Assembly (NCBI GenBank): GCA_033852135.1
Contig: JAWSVB010000022.1
Span: 1 to 64,000 of the forward strand
Reading direction: 5' to 3'
Length of the DNA: 64,000 bases
Source: QZLE01 sp033852135
GTDB taxonomy: Bacteria > Pseudomonadota > Gammaproteobacteria > QZLD01
Shown here: positions 15,388 through 24,197 of the stretch, one piece after another
How positions within the stretch are numbered: position 1 is the first letter of the stretch
Layout of the letters: the number at the start of each line of letters is the position of its first letter
The notes under the pieces: generated by a model
The model's input: the letters and a program-made list of their open reading frames with translations, nothing else
Database searches by the model: none
Told to the model about the DNA's origin: nothing
Program-made: the position numbers and the translations under genes

Positions 15388-18152
15388 TAGCTGAACATAA
15401 AAATAAATCGGTTATAGGTAGATATTTTGGACGTTTGTCTATTCAGACAAAGTTAGCGTTAATTATTTTAGCGGCTTCAGTTCTGGTTTTGAGTGTTGGA
15501 TTTGTATCCATTATTTTTTGGGATGTTAAATCTATTCGTAAGGATGCATATAAAGAAACACAACTTGCTGCCTCCATCCTTAGCCAGGATATGGTCAAAC
15601 TATTATTATTTGATTCTGCAGATATTGCAGCTGATGCTGTTATCAAACTTAAAGCTTTTCCAAATATTGAGAACGCAGTTCTTTTTGATAAAAAGGACAA
15701 TGCAGTTTTTCATTACCGTAAAGAGATAGAGTCGCTATATACACCACCTAGCATCGATGGTATGGAGGAATTCGCCTACCATGATGATTACTTCTTTGTT
15801 TTTCTTCCAGTTAGATACCAGAACACTAATTTCGGCAATCTTTTCTTCCGGGTTTCAACTGATAGTCAAAAGCAGAAAGTATTCGGATATTTTAAAGTTG
15901 TAATTTTAATGATTCCGTTACTTATGGTGTTATCTACATTTATTGCAATTAAATTCCAAAAAATCTTCTCTGCTCCAATTCTGCGTTTAGCTCGAGTTAT
16001 CAAAAAGGTTTATGCCACACATGATTACTCACACCAGCTTGAATTTGATGAAGAAAATGAGATTGGCGAGCTATATGACGGCTTTAATCTGATGCTTGAG
16101 CAAATAGATTTTAATACCAATAAAGTTCATACATCTAGTCAAGAATTAGAAAGATCAAACCAGCAGTTAAAAGCAGTAAATGAACATCTTGAAGAACAAA
16201 AATTTGCTTTAGATCAGGCGGCAAAGGTTTCTATATCTGATGCAAAGGGAATAATAACCTATGTGAATGACCAGTTCTGCCATATGTCAAAGTATTCTCA
16301 GGAAGATTTGTTGGGGCAGACATATCAGCTTATAAGCTCAGGTTATCATACCAATGAATTTTTTGAGGAGCTTTGGTATTGCATTAGCAATGGTAATGTG
16401 TGGAAAGGTGAGATAAGAAATAAAACTAAAGATGGAAAGTTTTACTGGGTTAATACCACTATCGTTCCTTTTTTAGATAAGAGTGGCGCACCTTATCAAT
16501 ATCTATCAATTCACTTTGATGTAACTGATAGGAAGTTTGCTGAAGCATCTTTAGTTGAAGCAAAAGAGATGGCTGAAACAGCTGTAAATGCACAAACTGA
16601 ATTTGTCAGCACTATGAGTCAAGAATTACGGACCCCTATGAAGAGCCTGCTTGAAATACTTAATAGTATTTTACGTGAAGGAAATATTACAGACTTGGTC
16701 AATGAGCGGGTTAAGGTTGCTCACCAGTCTGCTAGCTCTCTTCTGACTCTTTTTAACGATATACTTGATTACTCTAGAATACTTGCAGGAAAGCTTGAAT
16801 TTGATTCTGTAGATTTTGCCCTGCGAACATACGTTGACGAGATTATATCCAGCTATAGTGAAGAGGCTGAAAAGAAAGGGGTAGAGCTTGGGGCTGTTTT
16901 TTCTAGCTCTATACCTCCAGTAATGAAAGGCGATCCAACTAGAATTAGAGAAATAATCACAACGTTATTATCAATTGTAATTGGGTATGTGAAATATGGA
17001 GCAGTTTCTTTAAATGTACGATCACACCATCATGAAGATGGAGATGAGTTCTTATATTTTGAGATTAAATCGTCCTCTTTAGTTCTTTCGTCAAACTTAA
17101 AAGAAAAAATATTGAATGCCTTTACCCAAATTGATGGATCAATATCACAAGTATTTTGTGGTGAAGGGATGGGACCAGCACTTAGTAAACAGTTTATAAG
17201 GATGATGGGTGGTGAATTTGGCCTTGAATCAAACCAAGATGACGGTACTAATTTCTGGTTTTCAATGAGAATTGGTGGAGCTGTGGGTCGCGCAGCTAAG
17301 ACTCTTGTTATAGATCAATCAATAGTAAAAGATCAAAATGTGTTATTGGTTTCTGATGATAATGATGAGTTAGATAAATTTAAACATGCCTTGTCTAATA
17401 AAAACTATAGCTACCAAATTACTAGGAGTATTTCTGAGGCTTTGAAACTAATTAATGCGCCTGGTTCAGATAAGAATAAGTTCGATATAGTAATTTTTAG
17501 TATGAACCTTCCATTAAATGTATTGCTCGAAGCAAGTAAAAACATCAAGTCCAATCCTGCTGTATCTAATATGGATTTGGTTTTATTAAGCATGGGAGCT
17601 CAGCGTGGTGATGCTGAAAAAGCAAGGCAAGCTGGATTTAATGGTTTTTTCACTAAGCCAATAGATATAGATTATTTAGTAGAGCATCTAGAGGTAGTTG
17701 TTTCGATGCGAGATAACGAAGATACCTTAATAACAAAGCATGTATTTATGGAGATTGACGAATCACATAAAAAACGTGTGCTTTTGTTTGCACAGAATAG
17801 TTCCACAATTAACGAAATAACCAAAATGACAAAGGTGTTTGGAATTGGTGTTGATCTAATAGATGTAGATGAACAGTTAATAAGCTGTGAGAACATATAT
17901 TCGCTTGCCTTAGTTTCACCATCTAGAGATGAAGCTGAAGGGGCAAGGGCTGTTAGGTTTATTAGGCAGTTTAGTAATAGCGGTCACCCACTTCCGCTTA
18001 TAGCAGTACGTGGAAATTTAAAGGGGAGTGATAAGGAAATTTGCGAAGCAATGGACGTTGATGACATCCTAACTAACCATCTTTCACGTGAAGAGTTGCT
18101 TCATATATTTAAGCGGTGGATAGTAGGTTTTAAAGCCAAAGGTGAGTCATAA
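15384..18152 (+). CDS. Degenerate hybrid histidine kinase (pseudokinase) with CHASE8-like sensor, HAMP, PAS and two receiver-like domains
   Basis: Domains in order of residues: TM 24-46; CHASE8-like extracytoplasmic region 47-168; TM 171-189; HAMP 190-245; coiled coil; PAS about 275-390; HisKA-like about 400-470; ATPase-like about 505-625; receiver-like 640-755 and 770-915. Every key catalytic position seen is changed. The H-box is STMSQELRTPM with Q413 (CAA) for His. The N-box is LLSIVIG with no Mg-binding Asn. The DxGxG box is replaced by KSSSLVL, and GTGLGL reads GEGMGP. The phospho-acceptor Asp of the first receiver is S706 (IFSMNLP), although FTKP is kept; the second receiver has lost both. 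The frame is intact over 922 codons, so it is maintained as a non-catalytic regulator. It is coupled to the dead rhodanese upstream. Confidence 0.9.
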   Translation: MIAEHKNKSVIGRYFGRLSIQTKLALIILAASVLVLSVGFVSIIFWDVKSIRKDAYKETQLAASILSQDMVKLLLFDSADIAADAVIKLKAFPNIENAVLFDKKDNAVFHYRKEIESLYTPPSIDGMEEFAYHDDYFFVFLPVRYQNTNFGNLFFRVSTDSQKQKVFGYFKVVILMIPLLMVLSTFIAIKFQKIFSAPILRLARVIKKVYATHDYSHQLEFDEENEIGELYDGFNLMLEQIDFNTNKVHTSSQELERSNQQLKAVNEHLEEQKFALDQAAKVSISDAKGIITYVNDQFCHMSKYSQEDLLGQTYQLISSGYHTNEFFEELWYCISNGNVWKGEIRNKTKDGKFYWVNTTIVPFLDKSGAPYQYLSIHFDVTDRKFAEASLVEAKEMAETAVNAQTEFVSTMSQELRTPMKSLLEILNSILREGNITDLVNERVKVAHQSASSLLTLFNDILDYSRILAGKLEFDSVDFALRTYVDEIISSYSEEAEKKGVELGAVFSSSIPPVMKGDPTRIREIITTLLSIVIGYVKYGAVSLNVRSHHHEDGDEFLYFEIKSSSLVLSSNLKEKILNAFTQIDGSISQVFCGEGMGPALSKQFIRMMGGEFGLESNQDDGTNFWFSMRIGGAVGRAAKTLVIDQSIVKDQNVLLVSDDNDELDKFKHALSNKNYSYQITRSISEALKLINAPGSDKNKFDIVIFSMNLPLNVLLEASKNIKSNPAVSNMDLVLLSMGAQRGDAEKARQAGFNGFFTKPIDIDYLVEHLEVVVSMRDNEDTLITKHVFMEIDESHKKRVLLFAQNSSTINEITKMTKVFGIGVDLIDVDEQLISCENIYSLALVSPSRDEAEGARAVRFIRQFSNSGHPLPLIAVRGNLKGSDKEICEAMDVDDILTNHLSREELLHIFKRWIVGFKAKGES

Positions 18153-18237
18153 TAATATTGAATTGATAGAACAAAACAATAACTACTATGTGATAATTTA
18201 AAAATCGTGAACAATATGAATATAAGGGAGTTAAATC

Positions 18238-18714
18238 ATGGATGAAGATGAAGAAAATGTTGTATTAAAAGATGGTCCAACAGATGAGTTGCACAAGTCA
18301 GTTTCTAAAACAGGACTTATTATCCTTGGTATCGGTCTTTACTTGCTGTTATTTCCTTTATGGGACGTTATGGTTGAACTGGATAAAGCAGAGACAGAAA
18401 TGCTTCCAGTTAAAATTGAGTTCGCGCAAATAAAGGAAGATGGAAAGGAGTTAGCTGAAGCCGACCCTGAGTCCCCTATGGTAGTTGAGCTTAAGGAGAG
18501 GGAAGCCAAGGTTCTAGCGGACTTGCGTGAAAAGATTACAACCCATAAATTCTTTAAGAAGAAATTTATAGTTTTTGTAATTGTTATGGCCTTTTTGTTA
18601 TTGGTGGGTTTTATAGTAACTATTTTTGGTTTGATAATGTGTTATGACTATAGATCTAAATTTAACCCTCCTGAACCGGATGAAGAGGAGAGCGAAGAGG
18701 GTGGAGAAGAGTAG
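18238..18714 (+). CDS. Small acidic protein with two transmembrane segments, unknown
   Basis: A 158-residue protein with a good ribosome site (GGGAG, eight bases before ATG). Two hydrophobic segments lie at about residues 25-45 and 112-137, separated by about 65 residues of charged, probably helical sequence (VELKEREAKVLADLREK) that would sit in the periplasm. Both ends are strongly acidic and cytoplasmic; the C-terminus ends in a Glu-rich tail. I do not recognise a family. It lies 85 bases after the pseudokinase gene and two bases before the GacA box, so it may belong to the same signalling locus. Confidence 0.7.
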   Translation: MDEDEENVVLKDGPTDELHKSVSKTGLIILGIGLYLLLFPLWDVMVELDKAETEMLPVKIEFAQIKEDGKELAEADPESPMVVELKEREAKVLADLREKITTHKFFKKKFIVFVIVMAFLLLVGFIVTIFGLIMCYDYRSKFNPPEPDEEESEEGGEE

Positions 18715-18716
18715 TT

Positions 18717-18734
18717 TGTAAGAAAATTCTTACA
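18717..18734 (+). promoter_or_regulatory. GacA binding site (upstream activating sequence)
   Basis: TGTAAGAAAATTCTTACA is an exact match to the palindromic GacA box TGTAAG-N6-CTTACA that precedes rsmY/rsmZ and csrB genes in gammaproteobacteria. It begins two bases after the preceding stop codon and about 65 bases before the predicted sRNA, at a spacing usual for rsmY-type promoters. Confidence 0.88.
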
Positions 18735-18792
18735 ATGATTCGAGAATAATGCCAATTTTATTATTCTGCGATCTAGTTCATACTTTATTCAA

Positions 18793-18950
18793 CATTGAGG
18801 AACGCTGAAACACGGCATTTGCAGGAAGCAATAGGTTAAGGATAACCAGCCAATACGAAAATGAATTTTGTAGTTTCAGAAAGCTTTCAAGGATTAGAAG
18901 GCGAAAAGGATAAACATAACCCCTAAAGGAATTAGGGGTTTTTGTTTTTT
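18793..18950 (+). ncRNA. CsrB/RsmZ-family regulatory RNA (CsrA/RsmA-sequestering sRNA)
   Basis: A non-coding stretch between the GacA box and a strong terminator carries six GGA motifs, at 18799, 18824, 18840, 18891, 18908 and 18928. The contexts are AGGA or AAGGA, the last in the loop of the terminator hairpin. Such RNAs bind several CsrA/RsmA dimers through GGA in loops and so release target mRNAs. The 5' end is inferred: a TACTTT/TTTATT -10-like element lies at about 18781-18790, giving an RNA of about 155 bases. Transcription is expected to need GacA. No csrA gene is in the window. Confidence 0.82.
18918..18950 (+). terminator. Rho-independent terminator of the sRNA
   Basis: AACCCCTAA (18918-18926) pairs with TTAGGGGTT (18932-18940) around AGGAA, followed by TTTGTTTTTT. 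The loop displays a GGA, as the terminator loops of CsrB-type RNAs often do. Confidence 0.9.
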
Positions 18951-19113
18951 AGGGGATTGAAAATTTAAAATAACGCTTTCACTCCCTGCAAATACAACAT
19001 CTTATCTAACTCATCTCGCATAAATATTGATTAAGAATAATTACTTTAGCCTGTATATTTTTTGCCCTCCTGGCTGTACAATCGTTATCCCGAATATTTT
19101 AAGCTTTTTACTA

Positions 19114-19737
19114 ATGGATAGAGTTCGAGTAAAAATTTGTGGAGTCAAGACCGCTGAAGATGCACAGTGCGCTGCAAGGTGTGGAGCTGATGCTATCGGT
19201 TTGGTTTTTTGTGACGGTAGTCCTAGAACAGTGACCGTGGAGCAGGCGAAAGAGATCATTGCAGACCTGCCGCCATTCGTTTCTGTAGTTGGATTATTTA
19301 TGAATACTCCAAAAGATCAGATCGAAAATGTATTAAACCAAGTAGACTTGGATATTATCCAATTCCATGGTGCTGAAACGCAGCAAGAGTGTTGTAGTTA
19401 TGGTTTGCCTTACATAAAGGCAGTACCAATGCGCGGTCCGGATAAGCTACTTGAATACCAGAAGATATTCCATGACTGTAAAGGGTTTGTAGTTGATAGC
19501 CATGCTCCGGGAGAAGCAGGTGGCTCAGGTGAAACATTTGATTGGAAAATACTACCAAAAGATTTCTCAAAGCCGTTATTGCTTGCTGGTGGATTAAATC
19601 CAGATAACGTAGCGCAGGCAATAGTTGAAGCAAGCCCATATTGTGTTGATGTCAGCAGTGGTGTCGAATCGAAAAAGGGCGTAAAAGATCATGATAAAAT
19701 CGCAGCATTTATAAGAGGCGTAAATAGTGTCAGTTAA
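19114..19737 (+). CDS. trpF: Phosphoribosylanthranilate isomerase
   Basis: TrpF isomerises phosphoribosylanthranilate to CdRP in tryptophan synthesis. ATG 19114 is chosen because the product then starts MDRVRVKICG, with the catalytic cysteine in KICG as usual; an extension back to 19027 adds 29 residues that do not belong to the family. The single TIM-barrel domain of 207 residues has the expected GLVF, DIIQFHG, LLAGGLNPDNV and DVSSGVE motifs. The last is the C-terminal phosphate-binding loop. It overlaps trpB by 11 bases and begins the trpFBA operon. No tryptophan-rich leader peptide is visible upstream. Confidence 0.95.
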   Translation: MDRVRVKICGVKTAEDAQCAARCGADAIGLVFCDGSPRTVTVEQAKEIIADLPPFVSVVGLFMNTPKDQIENVLNQVDLDIIQFHGAETQQECCSYGLPYIKAVPMRGPDKLLEYQKIFHDCKGFVVDSHAPGEAGGSGETFDWKILPKDFSKPLLLAGGLNPDNVAQAIVEASPYCVDVSSGVESKKGVKDHDKIAAFIRGVNSVS

Positions 19738-20971
19738 AAAATCCAAAGATATGGACTTAAAAGATATAGTTTTTAGTGAACACCCTGATGCCGGTGGGCA
19801 TTTTGCTGAGTTCGGTGGCATGTATATGGCAGAAACCTTAATGGATCCAGTTTTGGAACTTAAGGAAGCCTACAACAAATACATGAAAGATCCTGAATTC
19901 CTAAAAGAGATGGATAAAGATCTTGCCTACTATGTTGGCAGACCTTCACCTCTTTACTATGCAGAACGTTGGAGTGAGATGCTTGGTGGCGCCAAGATCT
20001 ATCTAAAACGTGAGGATCTAAATCATACTGGTGCACATAAGGTAAATAACACTATTGGCCAAGCTTTACTCGCTCGCTACATGGGTAAGAAAAGAGTAAT
20101 TGCTGAAACAGGTGCAGGGCAGCACGGCGTAGCAACAGCTACTGTAGCAGCAAGATTTGGTATGGAATGTGTTGTTTACATGGGCGAAGAGGATATTAGG
20201 CGCCAATCAATCAACGTTTACCGCATGAAGTTACTTGGAGCCAAGGTTGTTTCAGTAACATCTGGATCAAGAACTCTAAAAGACGCATGTAATGAAGCGA
20301 TAAGGGATTGGATCACAAATGTAGATGATACCTTCTATATATTTGGTACAGCATCTGGTCCGCACCCTTATCCAGCTATGGTTCGTGACTTCCAATCAAT
20401 TATTGGCCGTGAAGCAAGAGAGCAGATTTTAGAGCAGGATGGCAAACTTCCAGATGCTATCGTTGCTTGTGTTGGTGGCGGATCAAATGCAATTGGTTTA
20501 TTCCACCCATTCTTAGAAGATCGTGATGTTAAAATTTATGGTGTTGAAGCTGCAGGTCACGGAATTGAAACCGGAGAACATGCCGCCCCACTGACAGCAG
20601 AAGATACAAAGCAAGGTGTATTACACGGAACCAAGACCTATGTGATGTCTACAGAAGATGGGCAGATTATTGAAACCCATTCAATCTCTGCAGGACTTGA
20701 TTATCCAGGTGTTGGACCAGAGCATGCTTGGTTAAAAGATATTGGTAGAGCGAATTATGTTGCAGTAACAGATACCGAAGCGCTTGATGGGTTTCATGAT
20801 CTTACTCGATATGAGGGGATTATGCCTGCACTTGAGAGTAGTCATGCAATTGCTTATGTGAAAAAACTTGCTCCAACAATGAGTAAAGATGAAAGTATTG
20901 TTGTCTGTTTATCGGGACGTGGAGATAAAGATATTCACACCGTTGCAGCACATGAAGGTATTGAGCTATGA
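19727..20971 (+). CDS. trpB: Tryptophan synthase beta subunit
   Basis: TrpB condenses indole with serine using PLP. The 414 residues are of normal length. The PLP lysine is K105 in NHTGAHKVNN, the TGAGQHG loop follows, and GGGSNAIG near residue 247-254 binds the cofactor phosphate. The start is GTG 19727, overlapping trpF. A short extra N-terminal segment (about 15 residues) precedes the conserved DAGGHFAEFGGMY. TrpA follows with a four-base overlap, as expected for subunits made in equal amounts for the alpha2-beta2 complex. Confidence 0.97.
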   Translation: MSVKKSKDMDLKDIVFSEHPDAGGHFAEFGGMYMAETLMDPVLELKEAYNKYMKDPEFLKEMDKDLAYYVGRPSPLYYAERWSEMLGGAKIYLKREDLNHTGAHKVNNTIGQALLARYMGKKRVIAETGAGQHGVATATVAARFGMECVVYMGEEDIRRQSINVYRMKLLGAKVVSVTSGSRTLKDACNEAIRDWITNVDDTFYIFGTASGPHPYPAMVRDFQSIIGREAREQILEQDGKLPDAIVACVGGGSNAIGLFHPFLEDRDVKIYGVEAAGHGIETGEHAAPLTAEDTKQGVLHGTKTYVMSTEDGQIIETHSISAGLDYPGVGPEHAWLKDIGRANYVAVTDTEALDGFHDLTRYEGIMPALESSHAIAYVKKLAPTMSKDESIVVCLSGRGDKDIHTVAAHEGIEL

Positions 20972-21792
20972 GTACAATAAACGCAAGTAGAATCAAAGGT
21001 TGTTTTGAACAGTTAAAACAGCAAAGTAAAAAAGCTCTTATTTCATATATAACAGCAGGTGATCCAACCCCTGATGTCACAGTAGATGCTTTGCATAGTT
21101 TGGTAGATGGTGGTGTAGATATCATCGAGATTGGTGTGCCTTTCTCTGACCCAGTAGCTGATGGCCCAGTGATTCAAAGTGCTTGTGAAAGAGCGCTTGA
21201 GCACAACGTTTCTCTTAATGATGTTTTAGAGATGGTTAAGCAGTTTCGTCAAAAGGATGATAAAACCCCTATCGTACTAATGGGGTATCTAAATCCAATT
21301 GAAGTTATTGGCTATGAAACCTTTGCTCAAAGAGTTAAACAGGCTGGTGTTGACGGTATAATTTCAGTTGATATGACACCGGAAGAGAGTGAAGAGTATA
21401 ACGCTGCTTTAAAAGCTAACGAGCTGGATCCAATCTATTTGATAACTCCTACATCTCCAAAAGAGCGTATTGAGTGGATATCATCAATGGCAAGTGGTTT
21501 TATCTACTATGTATCTGTTAAAGGTGTTACTGGATCGAGTAAATTGGATGTAAATCAGGTTGCAGAAAAGTTGAATTTAATCCGCTCCATAACAGACTTG
21601 CCAATAGGTGTAGGTTTTGGAATTAAAGATGCAGAGTCAGCTGCATTGATCTCTTCAGTTGCTGATGCAGCAATTGTAGGTTCGGCATTGGTTAAAATAC
21701 ATGCTGAAAATGAGCAGCAGCCAGCATTAATTCCAGATAAGTTGCATAAACTTGTATCAGGCATGAGACAGGCAATAGATGCTCAGCAATAG
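20968..21792 (+). CDS. trpA: Tryptophan synthase alpha subunit
   Basis: TrpA cleaves indole-3-glycerol phosphate and channels indole to TrpB. Catalytic acids are E54 in DIIEIGVPFSDPVADGP and D65 in the same block. The phosphate-binding loops YYVSVKGVTG and GVGFGIKD, and GSALVK near the end, are intact. The 274 residues match the family length. Its ATGA overlap with trpB indicates translational coupling. The operon may continue into accD 68 bases downstream. Confidence 0.97.
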   Translation: MSTINASRIKGCFEQLKQQSKKALISYITAGDPTPDVTVDALHSLVDGGVDIIEIGVPFSDPVADGPVIQSACERALEHNVSLNDVLEMVKQFRQKDDKTPIVLMGYLNPIEVIGYETFAQRVKQAGVDGIISVDMTPEESEEYNAALKANELDPIYLITPTSPKERIEWISSMASGFIYYVSVKGVTGSSKLDVNQVAEKLNLIRSITDLPIGVGFGIKDAESAALISSVADAAIVGSALVKIHAENEQQPALIPDKLHKLVSGMRQAIDAQQ

Positions 21793-21860
21793 GTTGGTAG
21801 TGATAGTATAGTTGCCGGATAGTTAAGTCGAATTAGAGATATTAAGATAGGATAAAAAAG

Positions 21861-22748
21861 ATGAATTGGTTTCAAAAGTTAATTCCATCTAGTATACGCA
21901 CAGAGGGAACTTCAAAGAAAAACATGCCTGAAGGGTTGTGGAGTAAGTGCGATTCATGCGCATCAATACTTTATAAACCAGAGCTGGAAAAAAGCCACTG
22001 GGTATGTCCAAAGTGTGATAACCATATGCGTATTGGTGCTCGTGAACGTTTGGTTCTTTTCTTTGATAAGGATAGCGTTACCGAAATTGGTGGTGAAGTT
22101 CAGCCTAAAGATACCCTAAAATTTAAGGATCAAAAAAAGTATAAAGACAGACTGTCCCAAGCACAGAAGGCAACTGGTGAAAAAGATGCACTTGTTGCTA
22201 TGAGTGGCAAGATAAACGGAGTTTCTGCAGTTGCCGCATCATTTGATTTCCGCTTTATGGCTGGATCAATGGGTAGTGTTGTTGGCGAGCGTTTTGTCCG
22301 TGCTGCAAATGTTGCTTTAAGCTCAAAAACACCCCTTATATGTTTTTCTACAAGTGGTGGAGCACGTATGCAAGAAGCGCTTTTCTCTTTGATGCAGATG
22401 GCAAAAACTAGTGCTGTTATAGCAAGGCTTGCAGATAACGGCATTCCGTTTATTTCAGTATTAACCAACCCGACTACTGGTGGTGTATCAGCTAGTCTTG
22501 CAATGCTTGGTGATGTAAATATTGCTGAGCCGAATGCACTTATTGGTTTTGCAGGACCCCGTGTAATCGAACAAACAGTACGTCAGAAATTACCTGAAGG
22601 GTTTCAGCGTAGTGAGTTCCTGCTTGAACATGGTACGGTTGATATGATTGTTGATAGACGTGAGATGGGCGATAAAATTGCGCAGATAATTTCTATGTTT
22701 CAAAATCAACCATCACCTGATGTACCACAATTACCAGCTGCAGTTTGA
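21861..22748 (+). CDS. accD: Acetyl-CoA carboxylase carboxyltransferase beta subunit
   Basis: AccD forms, with AccA, the carboxyltransferase that makes malonyl-CoA for fatty acid synthesis. The N-terminal four-cysteine zinc ribbon (CDSC at about residues 31-34, CPKC at 50-53) is intact. It is followed by the crotonase-like domain with SGGARMQEA and TTGGVSASLAMLGD, the oxyanion and CoA regions. The length of 295 residues is normal. It sits between the trp genes and folC, as in many gammaproteobacteria. Confidence 0.96.
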   Translation: MNWFQKLIPSSIRTEGTSKKNMPEGLWSKCDSCASILYKPELEKSHWVCPKCDNHMRIGARERLVLFFDKDSVTEIGGEVQPKDTLKFKDQKKYKDRLSQAQKATGEKDALVAMSGKINGVSAVAASFDFRFMAGSMGSVVGERFVRAANVALSSKTPLICFSTSGGARMQEALFSLMQMAKTSAVIARLADNGIPFISVLTNPTTGGVSASLAMLGDVNIAEPNALIGFAGPRVIEQTVRQKLPEGFQRSEFLLEHGTVDMIVDRREMGDKIAQIISMFQNQPSPDVPQLPAAV

Positions 22749-22820
22749 TTTAATATATAAATAGCTATTCGACTTTGGTTTGTTTTGAACGTAGTCGAAG
22801 AGCTCTAATCTATTTCTTAG

Positions 22821-22842
22821 TTCCCATGCTTTTGCATGGGAA
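22821..22842. repeat. Hairpin in the accD-folC gap
   Basis: TTCCCATGC and GCATGGGAA form a nine-base perfect stem around a four-base T loop. There is no T run on either side, so it is not a normal terminator. It may stabilise the mRNA end or separate accD from folC. Confidence 0.5.
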
Positions 22843-22877
22843 TGCATACACCATAAATAATTATAAATAGCTATATC

Positions 22878-24164
22878 ATGACAAACCACCGCTTCTCAAA
22901 TCTCTTCGATTGGCTCTCCTGGCAGGAAACCCTGCACTTTAAAGAGATTGACCTGGGGTTAAATAGAGTTGATGCGGTACGTGAAGCTCTAGGAATCCCC
23001 CAAAAACTTAATTCAATAGTTATCACCATAGCTGGAACCAATGGTAAGGGCTCATCTCTGCGATTGCTGGAAGAGATATGTAAGGCTCAAGGTTTAAGTG
23101 TAGGAAGTTACACCTCACCCCATATTGAAAAATACAATGAACGGATAAAACTCAATGGTGAACCTGTTGCTGACCTGACGATATGCAATGCGTTTGAACG
23201 GATTGATGCCTGTCGTAAAGATACAAGTTTGAGCTATTTTGAATTTGGAACATTAGCAGCATTAGAGGTGTTTAATAATGAGAAACCAGATGTAGTTCTG
23301 CTTGAAGTTGGGCTTGGTGGTAGGCTTGACGCGGTAAATATAATTGATTCAGATATCGCTTTGATTACATCTATCGGGATGGATCATATGGATTTCCTTG
23401 GGGATAATCTTGAGGATATCGCACGGGAAAAGTGCGGGATTATGCGCAAAGATGCATTTGCAGTTTGTGGTGAAAGAGCTGATATCTCATCAATTAAGAC
23501 AACAGCAAAAAACGTTGGTGCAAAGTTATTAAAGATTGGGGAGCAGTTTGATTTTGAAATAACTGATGATAAGTGGAGTTGGCAAGACCTAAAGTCTGGA
23601 GAGATGGTTTTAGATTTATGTAAGCCATTTATGAAGGGCGAACATCAATATCAGAACTCGGCAGCAGTTTTAATGATAACGCAGCTTATAAATCAATTTT
23701 ATGATATAGAAATTTCAAAAGAGGCAATAAATACAGCTTTGAGCTCTTACTATCTTCCGGGGCGAGTTGAACTCATTGAAAAAGATGGAGTGGAGTGGAT
23801 TATAGATGTGTCTCATAATGTCGATGGGGTGCAGCGCTTAGCTGACTTTATCTCTACTCAGCAGTGCTTGGGAGATACCTACGCTGTTTTTGGACTCCTG
23901 AAACGCAAAGAGTTAGAACCAATTGTCACGGCAATGGATAGTTGTATTGATAAATGGCTGTTAACTGAACTTTCTGATCATGATAGTTTCACAAAGGGTG
24001 AATTGTTAGAGCGAGTAACTCCAATTGTTTCTTCAGTTGCAGTAAAAGCATATACAGAATTTGAGCAGTTATATAAAGATTTATTACAGCAGGTTAAAGC
24101 TGGGGACAGGGTAGTGCTTTTTGGTTCATTCAGGATGGTTGAGGCATTTAGTAAATTAAGCTAA
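22878..24164 (+). CDS. folC: Folylpolyglutamate/dihydrofolate synthase
   Basis: FolC adds glutamate to dihydropteroate and to folates using ATP. The Mur-ligase-type P-loop reads TIAGTNGKGSS near residue 50-60; VGLGGRLDAVNI and ITSIGMDHMDFLG (Mg-binding His) follow near 143-175, and DVSHNVDG marks the C-terminal domain near 312. The length of 428 is normal. It begins a tight folC-dedD-cvpA series. Confidence 0.95.
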   Translation: MTNHRFSNLFDWLSWQETLHFKEIDLGLNRVDAVREALGIPQKLNSIVITIAGTNGKGSSLRLLEEICKAQGLSVGSYTSPHIEKYNERIKLNGEPVADLTICNAFERIDACRKDTSLSYFEFGTLAALEVFNNEKPDVVLLEVGLGGRLDAVNIIDSDIALITSIGMDHMDFLGDNLEDIAREKCGIMRKDAFAVCGERADISSIKTTAKNVGAKLLKIGEQFDFEITDDKWSWQDLKSGEMVLDLCKPFMKGEHQYQNSAAVLMITQLINQFYDIEISKEAINTALSSYYLPGRVELIEKDGVEWIIDVSHNVDGVQRLADFISTQQCLGDTYAVFGLLKRKELEPIVTAMDSCIDKWLLTELSDHDSFTKGELLERVTPIVSSVAVKAYTEFEQLYKDLLQQVKAGDRVVLFGSFRMVEAFSKLS

Positions 24165-24197
24165 TCTAGCAAACAATAAAAAATATTGGAGAGGACG

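Noticed and set aside
19027..19113. Longer trpF start adding 29 residues
   Set aside because: The added residues are hydrophobic and unrelated to TrpF; ATG 19114 gives the normal MDRVRVKICG start.
18951..19113. Tryptophan attenuator before trpF
   Set aside because: There is no short frame with Trp codons and no alternative hairpins.
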